A stretch of DNA of 44,292 bases from JBMOLK01 sp049325575 (GCA_049325575.1 JBMOLK010000270.1:1-44292), one strand, 5' to 3'; positions 18,371-27,141 are shown, counted from the stretch's first letter. Program-made: numbers and translations. The notes: generated by a model not told the origin, from the letters alone.

Positions 18371-20887
18371 TTGGAGGTGAGTAAAATAGCTATTATCTTT
18401 AAGTTTGTGTTAAAAAACATAATGGAAAAAAAGTTCCGGACTTTTCTAATAGTATTTTCAATAATGATTTCTTCTGCCCTGTTCTTTGCTTCCACTGCAA
18501 TTTCAGGCACCATGGGAAAGATGTATGCCGAAAGGCTAAAGCAGTATTTCGGAACATCAGATATCCTGATCGAGCAAGGTGAAAAGTCTCCCTCTCCGTT
18601 TTTTCACATATCGGGAGCTCAAAACTACAAAGATCATTTTGATTATATTATAGGAGCCTTTCATGCCTCTGCTGTTTATAAGCCAAATATCAAGGATTCT
18701 TTCCATATTTCTCTCCTTGGAATAGATTATGACGACTTACAAACCATGAATCCTTTTAACATACATAGTCAAGCCGATTTGAAGCCTTTTTCAGGAAAGA
18801 AACTGATCATAAGTCAAAGCATGGCAGAAAAGTACAAGCTTTCTTCGGGAGATACTATTGACCTTGAGATTTCAGGGAACAGGTACAAGTTTTTAATATC
18901 TGCTGTAGCATACCAGTCAGGCATATTTGTAGATGACGGCATGACAACCTATGCAGTGGTAACAAAAGACTTTCTAGGCTCTGTTTATGATGCCCGTGGA
19001 AAAGCGAGCACAGCTTATTTGAAGCTAAAGGATCCCGCAGAAAAAAAAGAAATGATTGAAAAGCTCTCTAATGAATACAAAAAATATACGGTAAGGGAAC
19101 CTTTCTCCCAGGAGGAACTTAGCCAGCAAACCGGCCCCTTGACCACCTCATTCTTTCTTATGACTGTTATTGTATTTATAATGAGTGTATTTATCATATA
19201 CTCTTCCTTTAAAGTTCTTACAATGGAGAGGCTCCCTGTCATAGGAACCTTTAGGAGTATAGGCGCAACAAGGAAAATGACGGATCTGGTCCTGCTTGCA
19301 GAAAGCATTTTATATGGGGTAATAGGCGGGCTTATGGGCTGCGGCCTTGGTATAGGTATACTTTATATAATGTCCTACCTATCAAAGCCTGTTTGGATCA
19401 AAGGCTTCAAGGCTTCAATCGATTTTTCCCCGGCACAGCTTGTCACTGCGTTTATGGTTGCCATTATAATAGGTTTTATAAGCTCTATCGTACCAATAAT
19501 AAAGGTATCAAAAATTCCTGTTAAAGATATTGTGCTTAATTCCATAGAAAGAAAGCACAAAAAGAAGAAATTCAAGCTTATATTTGCAGTTGTTTCCCTC
19601 GGAGCCACTATTTTGGCCACTCCTCTTATACCAAGAGGCCAAGGACCCCTCACACTTGTTATCTATGTACTATTTATGGTTTTATCCATTATATCGGTGG
19701 TTCTTCTTATACCTTACATAACTAATATAATTGTCAGGGTTTTTGAAAAGATATATTCATTTGTATTCGGCAACGAAGGAATTCTGGCCGCCAAGAATCT
19801 TAAGGAAAACAAAAGCATCTATAATAACATTTCCTTGCTGGCAATAGGAATATCAAGCCTTCTGATGATTAACACTGTAAGCTTTAGTGTAGGAATAGAA
19901 GTGGTAAACGTATATAACGACCTCAAATATGATATTTGGCTTTCAAGCTTTAATTCAAACCGTAATTTCCAGACGCTTCTTCATACAGTAGACGGCGTAG
20001 ATTCAGTTTATGCAGCATATGAAGAAAGCAATGTCAAAGTCAGCGGAAAGAACACTACAATAATGACAATCCACGGTATTGACAAAAACAACTATCTGGA
20101 TTTCTGGGAAGTTCACATAGAAGGTAATGACCGGGAGGTTCTCGACGAACTTGATAAAGGCCGTAATATACTGCTTTCAACCAGCTTAAAGGAAAGCATG
20201 GGAGTGAAAAAAGGAGACGCTGTCGATTTAAAGCTTAAAGGTGGTACAAAGCAGTACAAGGTTATGGGTTTCTTTAATACACTCATGTATAACGGAAGCT
20301 ATGCCATAGTGCCCGACAGGTTTTTAAAGGCAGATGCCAAACAAAGCTACTATTCACAGTTTTTTATAAAAACAAACAAGTCACCGGATGAGGTTGAGAA
20401 AAACATTAAGAACAGGTTTCCCAAGAGCGGTATGTGGATGATGACCATGGATTATATGGAAGAGCTTAACACTAAGAGCAACAGTCAAATGTTTGCAATA
20501 CTAAACGGTTTTTCCGTAATGGCTTTGATAATAGGCATATTTGGAGTACTAAACAACTTTATTATAAGCTTCATTGAAAGAAAACGTTCCTTTGCTGTAT
20601 TTCGCTCTGTAGGAATGGAGAAACGCCAGATCATCAAAATGCTGTTTATTGAGTCCCTGACGGGAGGTATTATCGGAGGCGCAGCGGGCATTGCTTCTGG
20701 GCTGATACTGCTTTTTAATGTTGCTTATGTAATGAAGGCAATGAGCCTTCCTGTAGCGCTTCACTATTCATATATGTTGTTTTTAAATTCGCTGCTGGGC
20801 GGTATCGCAATCACCCTTATAGCAAGCATCAGTCCGGCATTAAAATCTTCAAAGCTTAATATTATTGAATCCATCAAATACGAGTAA
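18371..20887 (+). CDS. ABC transporter permease, FtsX/MacB family
   Basis: An 838-residue membrane protein. An N-terminal transmembrane helix lies about 22-44, followed by an extracytoplasmic domain. The first FtsX core is about 255-385 (three helices; TMERLPVIGTFRSIGATRKM is the coupling-helix region). A pair of helices near 400-450, a second extracytoplasmic domain and a second FtsX core near 705-835 (RKRSFAVFRSVGMEKRQI) follow. This duplicated layout is typical of Gram-positive MacB-like exporters. It forms an operon with the ATPase (22 bases downstream) and the adaptor lipoprotein. The start is unclear: the TTG given here overlaps the strong site GGAGGTGA, and no ATG/GTG/TTG lies at normal distance after it in frame. 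The true start may be the AUA at 18386 or the GTG at 18407. Confidence 0.92.
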   Translation: MEVSKIAIIFKFVLKNIMEKKFRTFLIVFSIMISSALFFASTAISGTMGKMYAERLKQYFGTSDILIEQGEKSPSPFFHISGAQNYKDHFDYIIGAFHASAVYKPNIKDSFHISLLGIDYDDLQTMNPFNIHSQADLKPFSGKKLIISQSMAEKYKLSSGDTIDLEISGNRYKFLISAVAYQSGIFVDDGMTTYAVVTKDFLGSVYDARGKASTAYLKLKDPAEKKEMIEKLSNEYKKYTVREPFSQEELSQQTGPLTTSFFLMTVIVFIMSVFIIYSSFKVLTMERLPVIGTFRSIGATRKMTDLVLLAESILYGVIGGLMGCGLGIGILYIMSYLSKPVWIKGFKASIDFSPAQLVTAFMVAIIIGFISSIVPIIKVSKIPVKDIVLNSIERKHKKKKFKLIFAVVSLGATILATPLIPRGQGPLTLVIYVLFMVLSIISVVLLIPYITNIIVRVFEKIYSFVFGNEGILAAKNLKENKSIYNNISLLAIGISSLLMINTVSFSVGIEVVNVYNDLKYDIWLSSFNSNRNFQTLLHTVDGVDSVYAAYEESNVKVSGKNTTIMTIHGIDKNNYLDFWEVHIEGNDREVLDELDKGRNILLSTSLKESMGVKKGDAVDLKLKGGTKQYKVMGFFNTLMYNGSYAIVPDRFLKADAKQSYYSQFFIKTNKSPDEVEKNIKNRFPKSGMWMMTMDYMEELNTKSNSQMFAILNGFSVMALIIGIFGVLNNFIISFIERKRSFAVFRSVGMEKRQIIKMLFIESLTGGIIGGAAGIASGLILLFNVAYVMKAMSLPVALHYSYMLFLNSLLGGIAITLIASISPALKSSKLNIIESIKYE

Positions 20888-20909
20888 ACCAGGAAAGGAG
20901 AGATAGATT

Positions 20910-21587
20910 GTGGGAACCGCAGTACAAATAGCTGACCTTTGCAAGACATATAAACTGGGAACAGTTGATGTAGAAGTTTTAAAAAATATAAATCTTGTAA
21001 TTGATGATGGAGAATTTGTATCCATAATGGGCCCTTCCGGGTCAGGGAAAAGTACACTTTTATACCTTATAGGAGGGCTGGATAAGCCTACTTCCGGCAG
21101 TGTCAAAATCAAGGGAAAAGAGCTTTCAACCATGAAGGACCGTGATGAAAGCCTTATGAGAAGAAGGGGTATAGGCTTTGTCTTTCAATTTTACAACCTT
21201 ATACCCAACTTGAATGTTGAAGAGAACATTATGCTTCCCATTCTTCTTGACGGAAAGAAAATGAAGGCGTACAAGCATAAGCTCGATGAGCTTCTTGACA
21301 TAGTTGGCCTTTCTGATAGAAGACATCACACCCCAAGGGAACTGTCAGGGGGACAGCAGCAAAGGGTAGCAATTGCCAGGGCTCTAATAAATGAGCCGGA
21401 CATTATCCTGGCAGATGAACCTATCGGAAATCTTGACAGTAAGTCCGGGACCGAAATCATGAAGCTTTTGCAAAGGATAAACATGGAAAAAGGTAAAACC
21501 GTTATACAGGTAACCCATGCCAGGGAAGCTGCCGAGTACGGTAATAGAATAATAAATGTTAAAGATGGGAGAGTTGATAATCAATGA
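20910..21587 (+). CDS. ABC transporter ATP-binding protein, MacB/LolD type
   Basis: A 225-residue ATPase with Walker A GPSGSGKST (residues 41-49), Q-loop FQFYNLIPNL, signature LSGGQQQR, Walker B IILADEP followed by IGNLD, and an H-loop in QVTHAREAAEYG. The lysine-rich insert DGKKMKAYKHK is usual for this subfamily. The GTG start lies behind AAAGGAGAGATAGATT. It powers the FtsX permease just upstream, and its stop overlaps the adaptor start (ATGA), so the three are translated together. The exported substrate is unknown; peptides, antibiotics or lipoproteins are typical of the family. Confidence 0.96.
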   Translation: MGTAVQIADLCKTYKLGTVDVEVLKNINLVIDDGEFVSIMGPSGSGKSTLLYLIGGLDKPTSGSVKIKGKELSTMKDRDESLMRRRGIGFVFQFYNLIPNLNVEENIMLPILLDGKKMKAYKHKLDELLDIVGLSDRRHHTPRELSGGQQQRVAIARALINEPDIILADEPIGNLDSKSGTEIMKLLQRINMEKGKTVIQVTHAREAAEYGNRIINVKDGRVDNQ

Positions 21588-22690
21588 GAAAATTAGCTGT
21601 ATTTTTAATAACAGGTGCATTACTTTTAGGAGTTGGCTGCAGCGCCGGGGATACAAAAACATCCGCACCTTCAGCCACACCCATTGTGATAGAGCAAACC
21701 ATAGACGCTTTTGGAATAGTTAAATCCAATGATGTAAAGGACATTCTTATTGACTTTCCTGCGTCTGTAGAGGAAATTCATATAAAAGACGGCCAGAAGA
21801 TTAAGAAGGGTGACGCCTTATTCACTTTGAATTTTGATGAATATAGAAATCAGATAGGCTCTAAGGTAACAGAGCTTAATACTACAAAGCTTGAGTATCA
21901 AAACACCCGTCTGGAGCTTGAAAAGCTGAAAACGGACCTTACCAACCTGCAAAGAGACCTTGCAAACCAAAGTCACCCTGATTTAAGAAGGCTTCTAAAT
22001 AACCTTAGAAACGCAGAAAAGGTTTATAATGACTCGGCGGAAGAACTTAAATCCAAGGAGGCCCTGCTTAAAAGCGGTTCATTATCACAGTTTGACCTGG
22101 ATTCATTTAAAAAGAGTGTAGATGCGAATAAGATGGCTGTTGACGATGCAAAATCGGCTATTGAAATAACCAGGTATACCATTTCAAAGGAAATCAACCA
22201 GTTGAAGCTGGCCTATGATCAGAAAGCTTCATCAGTAGTCGGCTCCGGCAGCACAAATATATATGACCAAAAAATTTCTGCCCTGGAAAGCTCAATACAA
22301 CTAATGAATGACAAGATAAACAAAAGCTACATAAGTGAAAACAATATAGTCTCGGACATGGAAAATGCAATAGTTTATGATCTGGGGTATGTTAAGGGGG
22401 AAGCCCTGACGCCAGCTAAAAAGCTCCTTAGCCTTATGAGTCTTGATTCAATAATAGTTGAGGCAAGTATTCCTGAAGAGTTCATAAGGGATGTAAAAAC
22501 AGGCTCTGAGGTAGTCATTATACCACAGGCTGACAAATCAAAAAAATATACCGGCAAGATAACTTACATAGCCAATAAGGCTGTTCAAAGAAACGGTGAG
22601 ACAACTGTATTGGTTCAAGCCAGTATTGAAAATAATGACGGTTTCCTTCTTCCCGACTTTAATGTAAATCTTGAGATCAGCATGAAGTAA
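21584..22690 (+). CDS. MFP/HlyD-type adaptor lipoprotein of the ABC exporter
   Basis: A 368-residue protein with a lipoprotein signal (lipobox GVGC, Cys near 19). It has the first lipoyl half (IHIKDGQKIKKGDALFTL), a long coiled-coil hairpin about 85-215, and barrel segments ending FLLPDFNVNLEISMK. Its ATG overlaps the ATPase stop. Together with the two upstream genes it makes a complete MacAB-like system; in a single-membrane bacterium the adaptor would be membrane-anchored outside the cell. The sequence differs from the adaptor at the left edge of the window, so the two probably serve different transporters. Confidence 0.92.
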   Translation: MRKLAVFLITGALLLGVGCSAGDTKTSAPSATPIVIEQTIDAFGIVKSNDVKDILIDFPASVEEIHIKDGQKIKKGDALFTLNFDEYRNQIGSKVTELNTTKLEYQNTRLELEKLKTDLTNLQRDLANQSHPDLRRLLNNLRNAEKVYNDSAEELKSKEALLKSGSLSQFDLDSFKKSVDANKMAVDDAKSAIEITRYTISKEINQLKLAYDQKASSVVGSGSTNIYDQKISALESSIQLMNDKINKSYISENNIVSDMENAIVYDLGYVKGEALTPAKKLLSLMSLDSIIVEASIPEEFIRDVKTGSEVVIIPQADKSKKYTGKITYIANKAVQRNGETTVLVQASIENNDGFLLPDFNVNLEISMK

Positions 22691-22773
22691 GGTTATGCTG
22701 TCATCTAAAGACACAAAATGACAGGACTTTAACTGTTTAAAGTGATATTATCCTTATTGAGAGGAGTGATTCA

Positions 22774-23631
22774 ATGGAATGGTTTGAGAGGATGAAGAAT
22801 GCACTTGATTATTTGGAAGAACATCTGGAAGGAAGCCTTGATATGGAGGAAGCTGCAAAAGTGACTTACTCGTCCCCTTTTCACTTTCAGAAGATGTTTC
22901 ACATGTTAACAGGTGTTACTGTAGCCGAGTATGTCAGAAAAAGAAAGCTGACCCTTGCTGCACAGGAATTGGCTGCATCAGATATAAGGGTATTGGACGT
23001 GTCACTTAAGTACGGCTACGATTCTCCTGAATCCTTTTCAAAAGCATTCCGTAGGGTGCATGGAATAAGCCCTTCGGCTGCGCGCGAGCCGGGGGTCAGT
23101 CTGAAAGCATACCCAAGGCTGTCATTCCATATAAGTCTGAAAGGAGATAAGGATATGAATTATAAAATTGTTGAGAAAAAAGCGTTTAAGGTGTTTGGTA
23201 AGGGTATAAGCGTTACAACAAAAGACGGCGAAAACTTTAAAAGGATTCCACAGTTCTGGTGTGACTGTCATGCTGATGGGTTTTGTGAAAGACTGTGCAG
23301 TATGAAAGGCGGAGAATTGTTGGGTATATGCATGAACGATTACAAAGATGAAAAGTTCAGCTATCTTATTGCAAGAGAAAAAACCGAGGATATTCTGCTG
23401 CCGGAGGATATGAATGAATGGGTAATACCTGCAGCAACATGGGCTGTATTTGAGTCTATTGGCCCAATGCCCACAGCAATCCAGAAAGTATGGGAAAGAA
23501 TCTACTCTGAATGGTTTCCTGCTACAGGTTACGAACAGGCAGAAGCTCCCCAGCTTGAAGTATATCCCGAAGGAAATGCAGATGCTGAAGACTATAAGTG
23601 CGAGGTCTGGATACCTGTCATTAAAAAGTAG
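22774..23631 (+). CDS. AraC-family regulator with GyrI-like effector-binding domain
   Basis: A 285-residue protein. Residues 1-107 hold the two helix-turn-helix motifs of the AraC family (MEEAAKVTYSSPFHFQKMF; VLDVSLKYGYDSPESFSKAF). Residues about 128-285 form a GyrI/Bacterial_TF_effector-type domain (MNYKIVEKKAFKVFGKGISV) that in related proteins binds small, often cationic, drugs. It starts 83 bases after the ABC exporter operon with its own GAGAGGAGTGATTCA ribosome-binding site. A likely role is to sense the exporter's substrate and activate the adjacent efflux genes; that link is inferred from position. A strong internal start site lies at the domain boundary (see findings). Confidence 0.93.
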   Translation: MEWFERMKNALDYLEEHLEGSLDMEEAAKVTYSSPFHFQKMFHMLTGVTVAEYVRKRKLTLAAQELAASDIRVLDVSLKYGYDSPESFSKAFRRVHGISPSAAREPGVSLKAYPRLSFHISLKGDKDMNYKIVEKKAFKVFGKGISVTTKDGENFKRIPQFWCDCHADGFCERLCSMKGGELLGICMNDYKDEKFSYLIAREKTEDILLPEDMNEWVIPAATWAVFESIGPMPTAIQKVWERIYSEWFPATGYEQAEAPQLEVYPEGNADAEDYKCEVWIPVIKK

Positions 23632-23673
23632 GTTAAGGGAATAAATACCCTAGCACCCGAAAGCTTGAGCGTC

Positions 23674-23711
23674 AAAAAGCTCTATCCAATACCAGTATGG
23701 ATAGAGCTTTT
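23674..23711. terminator. Bidirectional terminator between convergent genes
   Basis: AAAAAGCTCTATCC and GGATAGAGCTTTTA form a 13-bp perfect stem with an 11-base loop, with A-runs before and T-runs after. It can end transcription of both the AraC gene (+) and the TPR gene (-), whose coding regions face each other here. Confidence 0.85.
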
Positions 23712-23739
23712 ATGCGTATCATCCCAAAATGCAGGCAAA

Positions 23740-25476
23740 CTATTCCAGCAATCTCAAAGCCTCTATTATTTCTTTGTCCTTAGGATCAATCTTCAGGGCT
23801 TCTTTAAGTACTTTTACTGTTTCCCTGTGTTTTCCCTGCTCAAATAATGAATATGACTTAATCTTATATGATAAAATAATGTTAGGATTTAAAGCGATGG
23901 CCTTATCACAGTTCTCTATAGACTCTTTATATTTCTTGCTCATATAAAGTGCAGCTGCCTTATTTAAGTAAGCTGTAAACAGCGTGGGGTTAATCTCTAT
24001 TGCCTTATCGCAGCTTTCTACCGCTTCTTTGTGTTTACCAAGCCCCATTAAGGCATCTGCCTTAACAACATAAGCTTCAGCCTCTTCAGGATTGACCTCA
24101 ATTACCTTATTGCAAATATCCAGGGCCTCTTTACTTTTATCAATCCCGTTAAGTGCACTTGCTTTGGTAACATAGGCCGAATGCTGGTCCGGGTCCATTT
24201 TGATTACTTTATCACAAACCTCTACAGCCTCTTTATACTTACCCATGCCATCGAGTGCAACTGCTTTATTACCGTATGCAATCACGTTGTCCGGGTCTAG
24301 TTTAATTGCTTTGTCACAGTTTTCTACTGCCTTTTCATAATTTCCCATTCCAATTAATATACTTGATCTTACAACATATGCTTGTGCTTCATCAGGATCC
24401 ATCTCTATTGCTTTATTATTAACATCCAATGCCTCTTCAAATCTATATAACCCAGTCAATGAATACGCCTTGCTGTTATATGCACCAACACTGTCAGGGT
24501 CTATCTCTATGGCCTTGTTGGAACAGTCCAGAGCTTCTTGAGTCCTTCCCAGAATAACTAACGCATTTGCCTTGTTAGCGTAATATGTAACTGTATATTT
24601 ATCCAATTCAATTGCCTTATCAAAATGCTTGACAGAGTCTTCATATCTACCCATTTCCAAAAGAATTGTCCCCTTGATGTTATAAGCACTCGAAAGTTCG
24701 GGGTCCAGCTGCAGAGCCTTATCGATTAGAAGCATTGCATCGTTTCTTCTTTTCATACCGGATATTACATACGCTTTATTACTATAGGCAAGTGCATTGT
24801 TCTCGTCCAATTCGATAGCCTTATCAAAACAGCTTAAAGCTTCAGTGTCTTTATTGAGATAGTAAAGCGAAAGCCCTCTGTTGCTATAACAAGGACTGCT
24901 GTTAGGGTCTAATTCAATTGACTTATCATACATCTTGACTGCTTCTTCATACTTTTTCATTTTTTCCAGCACAAGACCCTTATTGTTGTACTCAACTGCG
25001 GTCTCCTGCCCCAGCTCAAAAGCCTTATCAATATCTTCCAGAGCTTCTTTATACTTTGCCATTTCATAATAAGCCAGGCCTCTATTACTGTAGCACAGCG
25101 CAAATTCCGGTTCAAGTTCCAAAGCCTTGTTGTAATTTTCCAGCGCTTCTTCGTGTTTTCTCATTTCAGCAAGAACATTTCCCTTATTCCTGTAAGCATC
25201 AGCAAACTCTGGCTTTATCTCCAGCGACTTATGTAAACATTCCAGAGCTTCATCATTCTTCTTAAGATTGTATAGAGCAAACCCCTTATTATTATACGCC
25301 TTATGGGATTTTGGGTTTTCTTTGAGTGCTTTATCAAAGTACTCTATAGCCCCTTCATAATCACCCTTTTTTAATAAGTCCAGGCCCCTGTTGTTATAAA
25401 AATTCTCACTGCTGCATGATGTACATAGAATCATAACCGACAAAACTGCAAATAAAAAAATAACCCTTTTTAGCAT
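23740..25476 (-). CDS. TPR-repeat lipoprotein
   Basis: A 578-residue protein. The N-terminus is a lipoprotein signal peptide with lipobox CTSC (Cys about 21). The rest, residues 24-578, is about sixteen tandem 34-residue tetratricopeptide repeats (pattern AxxxxGxxLxxxGxYxEAxxxxDKAIELDP). Such superhelical scaffolds bind other proteins; this one would sit on the outer face of the membrane. No catalytic domain is present. The repeats are strongly conserved with each other in places (NKAIEIDPD, CDKAIKLDPD), consistent with internal duplication. It is monocistronic with its own promoter and shares a terminator with the convergent AraC gene. The partner is unknown. Confidence 0.93.
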   Translation of the reverse strand: MLKRVIFLFAVLSVMILCTSCSSENFYNNRGLDLLKKGDYEGAIEYFDKALKENPKSHKAYNNKGFALYNLKKNDEALECLHKSLEIKPEFADAYRNKGNVLAEMRKHEEALENYNKALELEPEFALCYSNRGLAYYEMAKYKEALEDIDKAFELGQETAVEYNNKGLVLEKMKKYEEAVKMYDKSIELDPNSSPCYSNRGLSLYYLNKDTEALSCFDKAIELDENNALAYSNKAYVISGMKRRNDAMLLIDKALQLDPELSSAYNIKGTILLEMGRYEDSVKHFDKAIELDKYTVTYYANKANALVILGRTQEALDCSNKAIEIDPDSVGAYNSKAYSLTGLYRFEEALDVNNKAIEMDPDEAQAYVVRSSILIGMGNYEKAVENCDKAIKLDPDNVIAYGNKAVALDGMGKYKEAVEVCDKVIKMDPDQHSAYVTKASALNGIDKSKEALDICNKVIEVNPEEAEAYVVKADALMGLGKHKEAVESCDKAIEINPTLFTAYLNKAAALYMSKKYKESIENCDKAIALNPNIILSYKIKSYSLFEQGKHRETVKVLKEALKIDPKDKEIIEALRLLE

Positions 25477-25543
25477 AAAAATACATACCCCCGAAATTAA
25501 TCAAATTAATATAAATTACAGCTCTCTATAATGGTAATAATAA

Positions 25544-25572
25544 ATTATACCAGAGTTTTCTAATAATATCAA
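25544..25572 (-). promoter_or_regulatory. Sigma-A promoter of the TPR lipoprotein gene
   Basis: On the minus strand TTGATA (25572-25567), a 17-base spacer and a perfect TATAAT (25549-25544), with TGG directly before the -10 (extended -10). It lies about 70 bases upstream of the TPR start. Confidence 0.75.
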
Positions 25573-25649
25573 TAATCAGATAAAGCCCCCGTTTCTGGTG
25601 CTTATACTGTTCCCGGAGGCCTATCTACTTTATATTCCATGAAATAATA

Positions 25650-25850
25650 TCAATGTCTTAGTGATAACTTATTTAAGGTGTCCTGGTCTACCTCTTCCAC
25701 TTCACCTTTTAGAATACTGAATATGAATTCCTTATCAAGCCCTGTGGCTTTTGCATACTCGTCAAAATTCATCCTGCCGCTTGCTCTCCTGATGGTTTCT
25801 ATCAGTTTGTCCGAATGTTTTATATTTGTTGACTCAGTTCCTTCTATCAA
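25650..25850 (-). CDS. Small XRE-like helix-turn-helix protein
   Basis: A 66-residue protein starting at TTG behind GGGAGGTGTAAAGAC. The segment FDEYAKATGLDKEFIFSILKG has the spacing of a Cro/C1-type helix-turn-helix, and the rest is short and charged. It is the last gene of a three-gene minus-strand operon with uvsE and a 53-residue protein, 26 bases after the latter. It may regulate that operon or bind DNA with the repair enzyme; neither is shown. I do not recognise a named family. Confidence 0.6.
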   Translation of the reverse strand: MIEGTESTNIKHSDKLIETIRRASGRMNFDEYAKATGLDKEFIFSILKGEVEEVDQDTLNKLSLRH

Positions 25851-25876
25851 GTCTTTACACCTCCCTCTGCCCTTTA

Positions 25877-26038
25877 TTAACTCGGATCGGTTTCATCAAG
25901 GTAAACTCTTACCACCTTGGTAGAATTGCCTTTTTTTTCATCCTCCCTGGTTGCATCCTCGCCGAATCTTTCAGCAAAAAGACCTGGAGCAACTGTACGT
26001 TCTTCTCTCTTTTCTTTCTTCTCCTTCTTATCTCCCAT
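25877..26038 (-). CDS. Small highly charged protein (53 aa), unknown function
   Basis: The start is taken as the ATG at 26038, because AGGAGGTGGACTTTA lies directly before it; the frame is open further upstream but without such a site. The product begins with a Lys/Glu cluster (MGDKKEKKEKREERTV), has a middle APGLFAERFGEDATRED and ends acidic. It has no membrane segment or cysteine. It lies 22 bases after the uvsE stop and 26 bases before the HTH gene, so it is co-transcribed with both. I do not recognise the family. Confidence 0.6.
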   Translation of the reverse strand: MGDKKEKKEKREERTVAPGLFAERFGEDATREDEKKGNSTKVVRVYLDETDPS

Positions 26039-26060
26039 TAAAGTCCACCTCCTGCTATCC

Positions 26061-27026
26061 TTATAGTACCTCAAAATGACCTTCATTTATCCATTTGATT
26101 TCCTTGAGTTTTTTAAGTTCCTGTGTTAGATTCAGCAGTGCAGTATCCTTGTTCTTTGCCTCCAGCATAACATCAAAATCCCTTCCAGCCTTTTTTGCCA
26201 AGTCCAGGAACTCCTTAAATTCTCCAATATCTATATCATCTGCATGGCTTCTAAAATCCTTACAGCTTTTTGGTGTTGAAAAATGTATTTTAGGGTTAAA
26301 GTATTCTCCGTTCCATGTATTAAATATATCGTCAAGCATATCCACCAGAGGCTCTCCGTTATTTACGCAGTTATGATGGTGAACATCAAGAACCATAGGT
26401 ACCCTAAGATCTTCACATATATCCAATACATCTCTGGCCGAGTACACTTTATCATCGTTCTCCAGCATGAGCCTTTTTCTCATTCTATCGGGGAGCTTTA
26501 TATAGTTCTCCTTAAAACGCTCAATAGAAGATTGCTTGTCCTTATATACCCCTCCGATATGCAAAACCAGCTTATACTTGTAATCCCCAAGTCCCATGGC
26601 TTCAAATACCTTTACATGATAATCAAGATCCCGTATGGAATCCTCCAAAACCTTATCAGAGGGTGAATTAATGAGGGTGTAATGGTCGGGATGAGCACTT
26701 ACTCTAAAGTCATTCTCCTTAACAAAGTCCCCTATCTCCTTGAACTCATCCTTGAAGTCCTCAATATAATCCCAGTGTGAAACCATAGGGTGTGTAGCCA
26801 GGGGTACAAGCTTTGATGTAAACCTGTAAACACTAATATTGTAAGCCTTGTTGTAGCGCAGTATTCTTAAGGTATTGCCAAGGTTTGCTCTGGTAATCTT
26901 CCTTAACCTGTAAAGCCGTGCTTCTTCATCAGGCAAGCCGGTCAGTGCTTTAACCGTTACCATTCCCGAAGGAGAGCAGTCCTTTAAATTTAGCGTCATT
27001 GCTACATAACCCAATCTGACAAGCAT
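26061..27026 (-). CDS. uvsE: UV DNA damage endonuclease (UVDE family)
   Basis: A 321-residue TIM-barrel endonuclease that nicks DNA 5' to UV photoproducts. Recognisable segments are MLVRLGYVAM at the start, VSAHPDHYTLIN, KLVLHIGG, LMLENDD, MVLDVHHHNC, KIHFSTPKS and DVMLEAKNKD; their His, Glu and Asp residues are the metal ligands of the family. The frame is open 24 codons further upstream, but the ATG at 27026 has AGGAG five bases before it and gives the usual family start and length. It is first in an operon with two small genes. A 26-base palindrome resembling an NrdR box lies 24 bases upstream. Confidence 0.95.
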   Translation of the reverse strand: MLVRLGYVAMTLNLKDCSPSGMVTVKALTGLPDEEARLYRLRKITRANLGNTLRILRYNKAYNISVYRFTSKLVPLATHPMVSHWDYIEDFKDEFKEIGDFVKENDFRVSAHPDHYTLINSPSDKVLEDSIRDLDYHVKVFEAMGLGDYKYKLVLHIGGVYKDKQSSIERFKENYIKLPDRMRKRLMLENDDKVYSARDVLDICEDLRVPMVLDVHHHNCVNNGEPLVDMLDDIFNTWNGEYFNPKIHFSTPKSCKDFRSHADDIDIGEFKEFLDLAKKAGRDFDVMLEAKNKDTALLNLTQELKKLKEIKWINEGHFEVL

Positions 27027-27049
27027 AAATACTCCTGTAAAACAGATTT

Positions 27050-27075
27050 TTTGTACACAATATATTATGTACAAA
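27050..27075. promoter_or_regulatory. 26-bp palindromic operator resembling an NrdR box, upstream of uvsE
   Basis: TTTGTACA (27050-27057) and TGTACAAA (27068-27075) are perfect inverted repeats. The middle CAATATATTA is also palindromic apart from one position. The core ACACAATATATTATGT (27055-27070) differs by one base from a symmetric NrdR box (ACACAATATATTGTGT). It lies in the uvsE promoter/leader. NrdR boxes normally occur in pairs, and only one is seen here. Confidence 0.5.
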
Positions 27076-27083
27076 TATAAATA

Positions 27084-27108
27084 AAAAAATGAACCCATAA
27101 GGATTCAC
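27084..27108 (-). terminator. Terminator of the ridA-oxidoreductase-methyltransferase operon
   Basis: On the minus strand TGAATCC pairs with GGGTTCA across TTAT (one G-U pair) and is followed by TTTTTTT. It lies about 35 bases after the methyltransferase stop. Confidence 0.75.
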
Positions 27109-27141
27109 TATTTAGAGAAACTATGTTAATGTATGGAAATT

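Noticed and set aside
23740..25400. Regularly spaced repeats of about 102 bp as a CRISPR or satellite array
   Set aside because: The spacing is exactly that of 34-residue TPR units in an open reading frame, and the repeats are degenerate at DNA level.
25583..25622. GC-rich imperfect hairpin after the small HTH gene
   Set aside because: Only six base pairs (GCCTCC with GGGGGC) with a large loop and a short T-run; it may help end the uvsE operon but is too weak to call.
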